NCBI RefSeq assembly: GCF_019279795.1
Contig: NC_056725.1
Location: 1,613,767,859 to 1,613,831,858, forward strand
Source of the DNA: Protopterus annectens
Taxonomy: Eukaryota; Chordata; Ceratodontiformes; Protopteridae
DNA length: 64,000 nucleotides
Direction of reading: 5' to 3'
In this document: piece by piece, positions 11,578 through 23,474 of the stretch
Numbering within the stretch: the first letter of the stretch is position 1
How the letters are laid out: each line of letters starts with the position of its first letter
Notes under the pieces: generated by a model
The model's input: only the letters and a program-made list of their open reading frames with translations
What the model was told of the DNA's origin: nothing
The model's database searches: none
Translations under genes and position numbers: made by a program

Positions 11578-12732
11578 ATGTTAGAAGCTGCTGCAGGTTT
11601 GCTGCACCTGTATGTGCTTGATGCCGAAGTCACTGCTGCTGCTGCTGTTGACAATAGGCCTAGACAAAGAAAAAAAAGAGTGTTTAGGCCCAGGGTAACC
11701 TTCCAGGAGCTACATGAGCTGGAGATTGTAGAGCGCTACAGAGAGGACAGGGACATACTACAAGAACTCACTGAGCTCTGCCACCCTCAACTCAGACCCA
11801 GAGCCAACAGAGGGGGACCCATCTCAGTGGAACAAAGGTATGTTTAGCTGTTAGGATACTAGGAACAGGTACTTTCCAAAGACCAACTGGGGACATGATG
11901 GGGGTCTCACAGGCATCAATATCCATGGAACTCCAGCAGTTCCTGGATGCCATGCTACTACATGCCAGTGAGCACATTTATTTCCTCCTCATTCATGAGG
12001 CAATGGCCACCAATATGCAGCACTTCTACCATGTAACAGACTACCCTGAGGTACTGGGTGCCAAAGACTGCACTCATGTACACAACAAGTCACCACCTGG
12101 TGAGGAGGGTAAAATCTACATCAATCGCAAAGGGTACCACTCCAACAACTGCCAGGTCATGAACAATGCCCAGGGGATTATTATGAATGTGTGTGTGTTG
12201 GCAGCCCTGGCAGTTATCAAGACTCCCATATCTGGCACGCATTGCAGCTGTACCAGATGTTTGCTAAGGTAGACATCCCACATGGCCATTTACTGGGGGA
12301 TGCTGGCTATGTACTGGAACCATGGATGATGACACTCATCAGAAGTGCACACACACCCACTGAAAAATGCCATAATAAGGCGCATGCACAAACTAGGAAC
12401 ATCATAGAGCATGTGTTTGGGTTCTGAAGTCACAATTTCAGTGCCTCAATATATCTGGTGGAGCCCTGCAGTACTCTCCAGCCACATGTGCCCATATGTT
12501 CATAGTATGTGCCATACTATACAATATGATCCTGTGGAAACAGCTGCAGCAGGATCAGCAAAGAGAAGGGATACACAGCCCCCCACCAATGCCTATGTCA
12601 CCACAGCCACAGTCACAGGAGAACTCGGAGGAGAAACCTCCTGATGATTTCCCTGTAGGCAGACATTGGTGTGCCCAGTACACCCTGGCTTTGGCTAAGA
12701 GACAACGCATATCACATGCACTGACAACCTAG
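11578..12732 (+). pseudogene. PIF/Harbinger transposase A (HARBI1-like DDE), broken
   Basis: Harbinger transposases are DDE nucleases that cut and reinsert the element with help from a Myb/SANT partner. I chose ATG 11578 because MLEAAAG aligns with MIRAAAA of copy B. Seen: a basic N-terminal stretch (RPRQRKKRVFRPRVTFQE), LEIVERYREDRDILQELTELC, then a one-base frameshift near 11837. Next come GDMMGVSQASISM, EVLGAKDCTHV with the first Asp, YINRKGYHSNNCQV, a frameshift near 12195, GSYQDSHIWH, LLGDAGYVLEPWMMT with the second Asp, and NIIEHVFGF with the catalytic Glu. A stop follows at 12424. The C-terminal part continues out of frame to the ALAKRQR end near 12712. Roughly two-thirds identical to copy B by eye. 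Inactive. Confidence 0.9.
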
Positions 12733-13439
12733 AGTCCTAGAGACTGACTACTTACATACATATAATAAAATTATTGATGCCAGGTAACCCACACAATCTG
12801 TACCTATCCATATATTGGCTGTATACTGCTTGCATCACACAGAGTAGCTCTGAACTGCAGTTCTGTCAACTGCTGCATTCACAAGGTAAGTCTCTAACCT
12901 ACACACTACATGTAAGAACTACTATAATACGGTATCATATGTATGCATCTGCTGCATTTATGCAAGGAAATATAGTGGGCTATGTGGACAGAAGTGACTT
13001 CCACATGGGACTACAGGTACCTAATTCAATAGTATATGTTCCCTAATAATCACTAGGCCTCATGCTGGAATATGTACTACGTCAGTCAAGGGAAGTGTTA
13101 AACAATGAGGTCACATGATATTTGGACTATTGCCTATCCCAGCAGATCATGTGCTATTGTTCCCCTTCCCCCAACACAATAGTGTTCCCATATAAATGCT
13201 TTAACAGTAAGTCAGCAATGGTATATCAGCAGACCAGGCAATCTCAGGGCTGTAACTTAGAACTCGATCACACATTGTATGTTACATATAATGCAGGAAT
13301 AACAACGTACATATTTATGCTGTTGACTGTGCTGATGCTTCTAATCTGGGAGTAGGCATATCTTTTGTATGTGTGGTCTTATTAGTTGGTCTTTTCACAG
13401 ACTGCCAGTCTGTGTGTGGTGTAACATTATGAACCTCAG
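12733..13439 (+). other. 3' region of transposase gene A with poly(A) signal and conserved splice donor
   Basis: AATAAA occurs at 12764-12769. ACAAG followed by GTAAGTC at 12882-12892 matches, in position and sequence, ACAAG followed by GTAAGTC at 33406-33416 after transposase B. This may be a conserved donor in the 3' untranslated region or the start of a longer transcript. No coding potential seen. Confidence 0.45.
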
Positions 13440-13541
13440 TCACATATTAAGTACAGCAGACAGCATGCAATAAGTACTGTGATCTATAGTGTGTAAGACT
13501 AGATAAATATGGGTTCTAATCTCACTCCAGGCTACTTGGTG

Positions 13542-13610
<69 letters not shown>

Positions 13611-14400
13611 CCCTGCAAAACAACTGTCATGCCCTCATGGGCTATCCACCTGCAATGGTTATGCACCTTTTGGCCCTATAACTTGCTGCTGGCTTCCACA
13701 CTGCCCTCTTCTACATGGCCTGATGATGTCATTCGCTTAAGACTACCAGCTAACAGTGTAGTATCAAGAATTAAGCCATGACATGTGCAATAAATACTGT
13801 GATCTAAAGTGTGTAAGACTAGGTAGGTAGGGGTTCTAATCTCACTCCAGGCTACTTGGTGCGCATGTGTGCATACCCCTACAAAACAACTACCATGCTG
13901 TCATCGGCTATTCACCTGCAATGGCTATGTACATTTTGGCCCTGTAACTTGCTGCTGGGTTCAACACTGCCCTTTTCTACAAGGCCCGATGATGTCCTCC
14001 ACCTTAAAACTACTAGGTGACACTGTATCAAGACTTAATCCATGGTACGTGCGATAAATACTGTGCTCTATAGTGTGTACTAGTAGGGGTTCTAATCTCA
14101 CTACAGTCTACTTGGTACACATCTGTGTCCCGATGGCCAAACTATGATCATCTTGGTAACATAGAAATAAGTAGGGTTTTGCAGCATTTTATTTGTAGTG
14201 TGTGATGTGGCCCCCCAAACGACTGACAACAATGTGGCCTGCTGATGTCAACAAGCATAATATGTCCTGAACTGATAGTACTAGCAGACATGAGGTGTGT
14301 TGCATGCATCACATACTGTGATCTGTAGTGTGTACCATTACATAGGTATGTGTTCTCATCTACATACAGCCAACTTGCACTACGTGTGTGCCTTAGCATG
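13440..14400. repeat. Tandem array, ~260-300-bp unit, about four copies
   Basis: Each unit carries ATACTGTGATCTATAGTGTG, then AGACTAGGTAGGTAGGGG-TTCTAATCTCACTCCAG, CTACTTGGT, an expandable GT tract (longest at 13543-13608), CAAAACAAC, TTGGCCCT, and GGCCTGATGATGTC. Box-B-like positions are near 13515, 13830, 14087 and 14352. The unit is related to the array at 36.7-39.4 kb (shared TAGTGTG, TAGGTAGG, GTTCTAATC and GATGATGTCATTC/GCTGATGTCATTC words). The array follows the transposase in both large elements. Confidence 0.8.
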
Positions 14401-14741
14401 TTCTGTACACAGTGATTGGAAGTGGTGCTAACTTCAATGTAGCCATGTTTTTTTTGTATTCCTGTTAGAGCATTTTACATCATGTTATGGAACCATAGGA
14501 TGGTTGAACTTCACTGGCATAATGGCCATAAAGCCCTAACAATAACAGACATTTTTATACCCGTAGTTACGGGATCAGCACATATTACTCCAGTCCAAGA
14601 GGGACACAGGCAGATGCCCTGTATTGAGATATGGTCACCAAGCCAATCATACAGATGGCATGTGGTGAGGTGCACTGATGTGCTCTGTGTGGCATTAGGC
14701 AGGGTCCTGTTTCAAGGGTGTGTTTAAGTCTGCTAGACAAA

Positions 14742-14960
14742 TCACGCCCACAAGCATGTAGTACCAATGTCACATACGAGGTTAATGTCCTTACAGTGGG
14801 TTATCCATCTACTATGCCTCCTACAGATAGGCAGCATATGTAATAAAGCAGGGTCACACGTTGCCCTGTATGCAAGGTACACATCACCTCTGCATAGTCT
14901 ATATGCCACAGGTGACAAGGCCACTCATTCCAGACTATCCCCATTGAACACATACAGGAG
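14742..14960 (-). pseudogene. CR1-like LINE fragment, C-terminal region
   Basis: The minus-strand frame reads SPVAYRLCRGDVYLAY and then DPALLHMLPI and KDINLVCDIGTTC. These align with SVSYRVLRGDLYLAY, DPTLMDFLHI and KDLNLTCDVNRTC of the longer fragment at 23.5-24.2 kb. This is the region after the RT domain in CR1-clade LINEs. Short and heavily truncated. Confidence 0.65.
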
Positions 14961-15954
14961 ACGTGAAGTGACCTTGTGAGGGACCATACTGTTGTATGCA
15001 ATTGCTTGTACTGCTTGGAAAGGTACATCACCAAATGGCCATAGCACTTGGATATTGGCATGCTGAGAGAAGAGTACTTGGAGGTTATGAGCATGTCACT
15101 TACAGGTGACTGTGGCCTCAGCTATGCCATATGATTCCTGCCATGCCACTGTAGAGACAGGGTGATCTGAGACACATTAGGTGTAAACCTGTGTGGCCAG
15201 GTCTGTGTGCCCAATTTGTTCACCCTGAGTATGTACATCACATGTTGCGACTGATGTGCTACTTACCAGGTAAATAGGTCTAACCGATGGAACTGATACT
15301 ACATATATATCTGCATGGAGTTTATGGCCATTACAATGCCAACAGACATGTGTTCGCAATACCCTCTTGCAGGATAGTGACATACCACAGAGACTCTATG
15401 AGTGCTCACAATTTTCAGATATCAGCTAATATTGTTAGCCACAGTCTGTCAGTTTTCACGTGTATTGTGGTTGAATGGATTCCAAGAATTAGAGGACCCA
15501 GGACTGCGCCTGTTGAGCACTGCTGCTGACTAATCAAGTATTGGAGGCGGATGTCCCTATGTTGCATGTGTGCCGGCAATGGACCACTTAGTGACCCCTA
15601 CAATGATAGTATCACGGATGCCAAAGTAAGTGATTTGTAAATGTTTCCTGAGTGGGGGATATAGTCAGATGGCTTGACTGAGTCTAGGAGGTTTTATGCC
15701 CTGATGTACCCTCACCCAGGTCCATGGTGACTGCCTTGAAAATGTCCACCAGGTGTAACAGTCATACTACCCCTGTTACACATCCAAACTGTGTACAGTC
15801 AACTGTGTGTAGAACACATATATGTGTGCTGATCAGCTCCATGATGATCACCTCTATGGGCATATAGATATGGATAGCGCTTTCTCAGAGGTGATCTATG
15901 CCTGACATACAAGGCCATGTCCAACCCAGAACTGATGGACGTGCTCCACCTCAA

Positions 15955-16330
15955 AAAAAAACAAATCCCCAAGTGCCACCCACTCTAGGGATCTAAACCT
16001 CACCACAATGATAACTAGGATGTGCCTGAGGATTCCTGTCCCGGAGACTCCCCATGCTGTGGATCAGGATTCCAATCTACATTAGGCAGATCCCCTCACT
16101 AACACTCTTCAAGAGAAACCTTGACGAGTGGATGGGAAACAGAAAATTTACCCCAGGGATCACTGCAGTGGCTCTGCTGGACAGAGGCGCAAGGAACTAA
16201 TGGCTCTGCTGGACCAAGGCACAGGGAACTAATCTAATGGGGCGGTAGACGCTAACACATTCTGGCTAGGCTTATAGATGCCCTCGGGCAGATAGCCTAG
16301 TACTTACCTATTAACCTATGATACTCAGGC
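15955..16330 (+). pseudogene. CR1-like LINE 3' end fragment
   Basis: The plus strand reads FKRNLDEWMGNRKFTPGIT, matching FKCKLDNWMRNQKLIPGL at the C terminus of the fragment at 23.5 kb. It then runs into a 3' untranslated end with a small internal duplication (GGCTCTGCTGGAC twice) and TACCTATTAACCTATGA, which resembles the CCTATGAACCTATG ends of the other CR1 copies here. Stops are present. Confidence 0.65.
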
Positions 16331-18600
16331 AAAGAGGTGCATAGTTATGTCAGACAGTGGATGCACCACCTCTGTGCAAGGGTATAACAGTTGCTGTTGT
16401 CCTCTCAGCTGGTGTGAAGCCAGTAGTGTCGGTATGAATACAAGGGTGTCCCAATGGTGATAGTCATCCTTGTCAGATCACATGTGGGATGCAATGCAGC
16501 CTGGAATGTTAGCATGTGCAATTGATGCTGTGTATCTTTCAATGAGGGGTCAAATACAAACTGCTGTGTAAATATGGAAGTTATGGTACAGGTTGTAGGA
16601 ATGTCATATGTCACATGTGGTGAGGACAAGGGAGTGTAGTTGACCCAGAAAGTGTGAGTGTACAGGTTAGGTATGAGTCCAGACCCCTCATGTGTGGCAT
16701 CATGACGTATGAAGTCACTGAGAATCTGGGCTTGTCCTTTGAGGTCACACATGTAACCACACTGTGTGTTGTGGTTCTGCTTTGCGTGGTTGGCTACTTT
16801 TGTCACTTACCATGTCTACTCAACATCACAACAGCACTATGTGCTCCTTTTAGCTAAAGAGGTAGAGCCTCCATGTTGGGGGGGGGTGCACCCTCATCAC
16901 AACTATCACACAACATTGTCCACCTGTTATTGTACTGCCTGCTAATTGCAATTGTCCACTAAGCAGGTTTGCTGAACCATGATGAGCCTGTGTCCCTATG
17001 TCATGTACGGCCACGTTCATGCCATTGTAATGCTGCTGACATAATGCATGAGTATAGAGCCTTGCATACTTGCCTATCCCATCTGAAGGGGGAGGTGCAG
17101 TCACGCTATGTCAACCATCCCACAGGAGGTAATAAATGGCTGCCTTAACATATATGTCTGTATTGTCTACAGGGAGAGTACATACCAGAAGTTCTAAGGA
17201 GACTGATCTATGGTCAGATCCCAACATGGGGGGGCTGTACTGGTCACCCATATTGGTAAACAAATGATGCACTAAGTTGGTTCCCCATGTGGAGATGTCA
17301 CAGCACTGCTGCAGGGTGTTGTAGGTAAGAAATTGGACCATCCTTTGAGCAAGTGAGCTGCAGCACAACTAAACAACACAGTGTGTATATATTACACTTC
17401 CCTAACATGTGTCTCTGTTCTCTGTACAAGCACCTTGCATGACTCTCGTCCTGCAACATGTTGGAAGTAACTGCAACACGTACCTGCAGAGAGGACAACT
17501 AGCAGGTAGTGCCAAGCAGTGTCCCCAAGTCTCTGAGTCATGTCACCTGAAATGCCATGATAGGAGTTAGCATGGATACGAGCACTGACAATGTTGTATA
17601 CCTAGTGACACTGGACCAAACACTGTTACTTTTCCTCAAGGCCAGATCATACCTACTCACTGTAACCAACAGAGCCTTTTGACTGTTACACTATGCATTG
17701 GATGTCAGACATATACTTCACTCCACCAACCATGGCCTGACAAGGTGAATGACAATATTAGGCCAGAGTGTTATGTCAGCTGGGGGATAGGCAAGTGTCT
17801 GACAGTTATAGTCTGGGAAGATAACAGTGGGTGCTCTGTGCTGCAATGATGTCAGTCACCAGTGGAGTTCACCATCCTCCATTATTGGTGTACCCAATCT
17901 ACCAATTTCCTCTCTGCAGTCACAGCCACTGTCAGTGACCTCTGACTGAGTACATTATCAGATGATTGCATATTGGGAGCTGTTACAAACTCCCACCCAG
18001 AACCAACAGTTATACAGGATGGCCCAAGACACAGTCAGTTATCTGAGCCACTGACAAAGACTAAATGCCAACGAATGCACAATACTATCTTGATGGACAT
18101 CATCCACCCCTGCAAAATATCATAGTGTCAACACAACGCACACAGCTGAGTTATTACACATGGAGTTATGGACACAGAGGGTAATGTAGCCTTGACTCTT
18201 ACTGGTCGGTAAGATGTGGGGATGCATTCACTGTTGTACACCCTACAATGACAGATTTGGGATGTAAATCCCAGGCTGTCACTGCTATGCTGAACGTGGC
18301 AGTCATCACAGCTATCATTGTGTGCAATGGCACCCTTGCTATGTCACTACACAGGGATATCATACAACTGTAGCAGCCACACAGGTTCCATGGTACACCA
18401 ATAGACAATGTAGCTATCATGTTCTATGGAGTCCGTGTCACGACCGTACATGTGTAGTCTGTCCCCTAAATGCTTTGGAGGGGATGTATCTGGCTCCATT
18501 CAGGGATGTGTTGGATGCTGCTGTATACCCGCTGCATATCCATGACAGGACTAACCCATGTCTCACCTGTTTTACACACCTACAACATCACTGTGGTATA

Positions 18601-19639
18601 CATAGCATCTATGAAACTATGAAGTACTATACACCTAAACTATGTTGTGCTAAAAAGCATGATACAACTATTACTATCTCTGAGGAAGTTACAACACTTG
18701 AAATTAGTTAGAATTTTATGAAGCAGATAGCAGTTGCATCTGGGTTATTCCATCACTGTTCTTCTGTTCATAAACTATCTAAGCCTTTTTTTCATTTTCT
18801 TGCAGCTAGGAGAAATCTGATCAGGACTAGAGAGAACATTACATTGCATCATATTTGTCTAATTCAGATGGGAGATAATAAGCTTCCTAGGTCTACCCTT
18901 TTAGTGCATTTAATGTTCCACTTCCTTTCATTTCTTACATTTTCCTTACTCTGGAATGCTTGAGTTAATTACCTTCACCACCTCCCTTCCATTAGTGTAT
19001 TCCATGGATCCAAAACTTTCTCTAAGAAACAGTTTTGCAATTCCGTGAACTTGTTAGTCTGTACAGTCTGCTGTCCTGTGTCCCCTCCTCCCTCCAATCT
19101 TTCTGTTCAGTATGACCCCTTCTCATCTCCCTGACATGATTTTGTACACCAATATCATGTTTCTTCATTCTTTTCTGATTAGTTCTATCTCTTCTAATCT
19201 CTTGTCATATCCTTTCCCCTCTGCTCCATGATCTTTCTGCAAGCTTTCTAGTGTTCCACCAGCCTATCTGTTTCCCTGTATGAGGTACAGAACTGCAGAC
19301 AAAAGTCAAGGTGGTTTTGTCCAGGGCCTTGTACAGTGAAAGCATTGCCTCTATTGCTATAGTTGATAACCCAGGGGATAGAGCCCAACATTGTGTTATT
19401 TGTTGCTATTTCTCTTTTACTCTGATCTTGATTTCACTCTGACCCTAGTGGTCCATTTCAGATATGTCTGTCAGTCAAGCTTCATTTCTCACTCTGTTAT
19501 CAGTTCTACTCTCTGTATCTGATACTTCACACCAAGGTTATTGTGACCATAGTACTCAGCTGAGGATTTGCCTTCACAGAACCTCAAATGCCATTTTTCG
19601 TCCCACTTGATTATCTTGTACAAATTTATGTATTTATGT
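18601..19639. other. Intron-like DNA, pyrimidine-rich
   Basis: The texture changes to T/C-rich intron-like DNA. No gene seen. The frame 18322-18711 crossing the boundary has no recognisable domain. Confidence 0.45.
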
Positions 19640-19745
19640 ATGTATGTATTTATTTATTTATTTATTATTTGTTAACCAGGAAAGTCTGACTTGGAACAAA
19701 GCCATTTTTCAGTGGAGACCCAGGGAGAAAGGCTCTTTTGAATCC
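19628..19745. mobile_element. 3'-end fragment of the V-SINE-like family
   Basis: A short (ATTT)n tract is followed by TTAACCAGGAAAGTCTGACT, TGGAACAAAGCC and TTTTCAGTGGAGACCCAGGG. This matches the tail segment of the SINE at 21064-21337. Only the tail half is present. Confidence 0.7.
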
Positions 19746-20104
19746 TCCTCCATCCTCCACTGCTACATCTCTCTTTGTGTCTTCAGAAAAATGCTTGATC
19801 CTATTATCTTCTTCTCAGATATGTATAACACAAACACATGCTGAAGACTACTGGCCACAAAACTGACCCCAGTAATACTTCACTGGCAATTATCTTTTTT
19901 TGTTTTAACATCATATATCTTAAAACTGTCCATCATGTCCTGCATTTAGCAAACAGCAGTCCATTTCCTCTGTCTTGGTCCTTCCCTCAAATCTTCTAGT
20001 TTTCCTGTCAGTCCCCAGATCAGCACCACATTCAATACCTAGATCAGGAGGGTACCTGTTATTTAATCAACCATTTTAAATGTCAAATACTGGAAGTGTG
20101 ACCG

Positions 20105-20640
20105 GGGAAGTTCAAAAAATAAAAATATCAAAGCCGCAGAAATTTGAATTCTTTCCCAGGGCAAGAATTCGGTTGGCTGTTTCCGCAGCTTCAACATTTT
20201 CTGTACTGTGGTGCAAAAGTTATGGATCAGGTTAGGGTAAGTGTGCGAGTGTGACGGATGTTGTGGTTAGGGTGTGGGTAAGGTAAGTGTGCAAAAATGA
20301 CGGACTTTAGGGTTAGGGCATGGGTAAGGTAAGTGTGCGATAGTGACGGACTTTAGGGTTAGGGCGCGGGTAAGGTAAGTGTGCGATAGTGACAGACCTT
20401 AGGGTTAGGGTTTGGGTTAAGATTAGTGCATAGATAGTTGTGTATGTAAGGTGTAGTGTAGATTTATTAGGCTTTTGGTGTGCCTGTGTTGTGTGTGTGT
20501 TTTTCGGAACAGTGAATTTTTTTCCCTGGGAAAAAAATTTGATGTTCTGATGTTTTGATGTCGTTATATTTCGAACTTCCAAGTTCGAACATATGGTGTT
20601 CGAAATTTTGGAAGTTTGATTATATGACATAGACCTTATC
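20105..20640. mobile_element. MITE related to the 54.2-kb element, with TTAGGG-containing tandem core
   Basis: The inner arms GGAAGTTCAAAAAATAAAAA (near 20116) and the inverted counterpart near 20550-20582 flank a core. The core has about four ~50-bp units with TAAGGTAAGTGTGCGATAGT, GACGGACTTTAGGGTTAGGG and so on. The same core, the TTCTTTCCCAGGG/CCCTGGGAAAAA inner palindromes and the GGAACAG word occur in the complete element at 54218-54832. Outer ends are diverged, so the limits are approximate. Confidence 0.65.
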
Positions 20641-20932
20641 AGGACCAGGTTAAAGTCCTTCTGATCCTTGCTGAAGCCCCAGGCTGGAACATGTCCACCA
20701 GCACTCACCTGTAAACCGCACCTGTACCGCAGTCATAAAATTATTATGTTTGATATCTCCTGCTAGCTGTGAACAAATATTGGTTGGTGTTCCAGAGATT
20801 GCTGTCCTCTGCAAACACTACCATCCTTCTGTTCCAGAGTTCAGTCATTGCCCTTTTTTATACTGCAGTTAAGCTAAGAAGCAGATAGTTCCTGGACATT
20901 ACCTGCTGCTGACTGTACCTTGTACAAAGATA
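20641..20932. other. Non-coding, possible CR1 remnant
   Basis: No readable gene. On the minus strand it follows the RT fragment at 20933-21052 and could be decayed LINE sequence, but no motif is visible. Confidence 0.3.
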
Positions 20933-21052
20933 CTACACTTGCTGTCCTTCAGTTCTTGCAGTAGGTAGTGATGTGTTGAAGATCTCAATCATGGGATCTG
21001 TTAGCACAAATGCCAGATTTCTGAATACTTTGGGATGTAGCTCATCAGGTCC
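20933..21052 (-). pseudogene. CR1-like LINE fragment, RT domain piece
   Basis: The minus strand reads RVGPDELHPKVFRNLAFVLT and then IEIFNTSL. This matches the start of the RT domain in CR1-type LINEs (a GPD-x-hydrophobic-HP motif and a following helix). The SINE at 21064-21337 interrupts the element just upstream of this piece. Confidence 0.65.
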
Positions 21053-21063
21053 TACTCTTTTAT

Positions 21064-21337
21064 TGTTATTATTATTATTATTAAAATGTGCTAACCAGGA
21101 AAGTCTGACTTGGAACAAAGCCAATTTTCAGCGGAGGCCTGAGGAGAAATGCTCCAGACACATGTCTTTGTAATGTGGGAGGAAACCAGAGCAACAGGGG
21201 GAAACACACACAAATGCAGGGAGGACATGCAGACTCCCCACAGAAGGCACTCCAGCCAAGAATCAAACCATAGAATCTCTTGCTGTGAGGTGACAATGCT
21301 ACCGCTGCACCACTGCGTCATCCAACTGCGTCATCCG
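21064..21337 (-). mobile_element. tRNA-headed SINE with V-SINE-like central domain, 11-bp target duplication
   Basis: On the minus strand: an A-box TGGTGCAGCGG (21302-21312) and a B-box-like GGTTTGATTCT (21259-21269). The central segment has GCCTTCTGTGGGGAGTCTGC, CATGTCCTCCC, CTCTGGTTTCCTCCCAC and AAAGACATG, the hallmark of the fish-type V-SINE core. The tail has GTTCCAAGTCAGACTTTCCT and ends in (AAT)n. The 11-bp repeat TACTCTTTTAT at 21053-21063 and 21338-21348 is a target-site duplication. The right flank also carries a small duplication (ACTGCGTCATCC twice). Confidence 0.88.
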
Positions 21338-21348
21338 TACTCTTTTAT

Positions 21349-21815
21349 CATATCTGATAACAGTCATTTTCACCTGTATCTCCTCCCTGTTTTATGTCTG
21401 TTCAGTGATCTCCCTAATTTACTCTTTTCCCCCACCCAGCAGGACAACCTCCCTTTACATTCCCTTGTGAGGACCAAAAGAATATATTAATTTGGTGCAC
21501 TTGCTTTTTCCTGCTGTTATGTTTCTCCCTTCCATTTTGTCCATGTGTGCAGGTCTATTCCACCTCTCCTCTTTTCTACTACATAAGTGAAATAACCCTC
21601 ATTTCGTATTTTGATTTTTTTTTTTATTCCAACTCCCATTAAGCTTTTGCATTTACTGCCCTCATCACCTTTGTTGCCCTTCTATTAGTTTCCCCCCTCC
21701 TTTTACTGTACCTTCCCTGTCTGTCTTCTCCCATGTTTTTACCTATTTTAAGCCTTGTCTTTTGTCCTAATTACTAATCTCAAATTCCTTTGCTGCCACA
21801 TCAGCCTGACAGGTT
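21349..21815. other. Pyrimidine-rich intron-like DNA
   Basis: T/C-rich, no gene recognised. Contains a T-run near 21607-21623. Confidence 0.4.
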
Positions 21816-22435
21816 CATAGGTACTTATTGGGCTGCTGAACTGTGAAGATATTAAAAAGCCTAATCTTATATTCCCATGGTAGTCTTTAGCCCTTACACT
21901 TTGTACAAATAAAATAGAAGCAGGCAGAGCAAAGATATGTTGGGGCATTTGCTTGTTGCCCCTATCCATGAGTGACATGAGTACTAAGTAGGAATAAATT
22001 TGAATTTTCCAATCCATTCTTCCAAATTAAGTTTTAATAGAGTTAGAGAAGTACTTTCTTTATGTGGAGTGGAAGACAGCTCCACAGAAAAGGTATTCGA
22101 TGTGATACATAACCATCCTTTCATCATGTTATGTTTATGTTGGAAAAGATATTGAGATCCCTCGAGTGGGTGTTAACACTACCACTGGACTTGTGAATGT
22201 GTAATAAGTCTGACAGGATCGAGTCTGTTAAGGCTGTTTATGCAAGGCAGAAATCGTCTCTTAGTAACCGGTATGATACTGAGAAGAGGGACAAGACTTT
22301 GAGACAGCCTCCATGTTTTTTATGATTTGGGCCCTTGATTTTTTTAGTGAGAAAGAATCTTAATTTATTTTGTCTTTTTGACTCAGAACCTTGTTCAGAG
22401 TCCATTATCTCTGGTCTGTTAGCTACCACCTCAAT
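21816..22435 (-). pseudogene. CR1-like LINE fragment, C-terminal region and 3' end
   Basis: The minus strand reads RFFLTKKIKGPNHKKHG, then LSLFSVSYRLLRDDFCLA. After a stop/shift it gives LLHIHKS, then SHRIPFLWSCLPLHIKK, in the order of the C-terminal block of CR1-type proteins (compare WRDKYVSQRLPHLWNRLPIH at 23.8 kb). The 3' end includes CCTATGAACCTGTC. Several stops; inactive. Confidence 0.7.
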
Positions 22436-23474
22436 TTTCTCCCATTCTCAATACATATATCTTACCCTGGCTCACAACAAAGTGTAGCTCAGCCTCCTAA
22501 AATCCCCTAAAACCCTACTCCATTATCATCATCTTTATATTCTTAATCTTCAGTCTGCTCTTATCCACACATGGGCATAATTACTGTTAGCTAACAGTGC
22601 CTTAAACTAGGCATCTATTTCTCCTTCTTCATTGGTTAGGACCACACCCAAAAGTCTATCCTTTTAGGTTCAGCTCTGTATCACTTGGCTGAATCAATCA
22701 TGCTATAAAACCCCAGTCAAATTTTAGTCCCTCTTATTCTAGGATTTTGTATCTCCCAGTCATTTCCTGACAGACTTAGGATCCCCCCCTTGAGTATTAA
22801 CCTCTAATATCTACCCTTGTCCTTAGTGTCTCCTCCAATCTCTTTGCCTGTTGTGATTTGTAAATTGATAGTATATATCTCTTCACCAGCTAGCCCGTGT
22901 CTTCTATCTTAACTGCCAGATAACTTATCCTAGCTTCTGACTCTGCTCATTCCCTTGCTCCATTCTTGGTTTGGCATTCTTCCTCTTCTCTGACCTCATA
23001 TCTGATGCCCTTCTTCATGTAGATTTCTACCCGACCTTCCTCTCTCACTTCTCTGCCATTTCTAAAGAAACTATAAACAAGCACCTCTGTGTCCCACCAT
23101 CTTTTATGTTTCTGTGATACTAGCAATGCCTTACATCCTTGTTTGCATTCCAGTTTGCAGTCTCCCTCCTCATCTTTCTTCCCAGAAAACCTATATTGCA
23201 ATATAGCACAGTAGTAATCCTCATCCATACTGCAAGTCACCCTTGTCTGTTTATCTGCTATGATCTACATCTGTTTTTGCCTTCTGTCTATCACATTAAT
23301 AACTACCATCTTCTTTTATTTCTCTGACAGTGTCTACCTCTTTTTTCTTAGATTAAAGTGACAGATAATGAGATACACCTTTCCAACTCAGCGCTAAGCA
23401 CTTTCTTCTCTTCTCAACTAAGACTGAGCCTGCCATTTGTATAGTATTGGTCTTTGTGCTCATGCCTCCTCCAT
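22436..23474. other. Intron-like DNA, nothing recognised
   Basis: Pyrimidine-rich, without repeat structure I can recognise. The frames at 22947-23240 (-) and 23139-23327 (+) have no domain. Confidence 0.45.

Larger units (their letters stand above)
14401..18600. other. Body of large element A, non-coding, with CR1 pieces
   Basis: The sequence is rich in CATG, TGTG, ACATGT and GTAC words and differs in texture from the AT-rich flanks, but resembles 33-62 kb. I see no gene other than the CR1 fragments listed separately. Many short open frames on both strands have no conserved motif. A CT/GC-poor change in texture near 18.6 kb marks the probable end of this segment. Confidence 0.5.

Noticed and set aside
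18322..18711. 129-codon plus-strand frame
   Set aside because: No family resemblance; crosses the boundary between two sequence textures.
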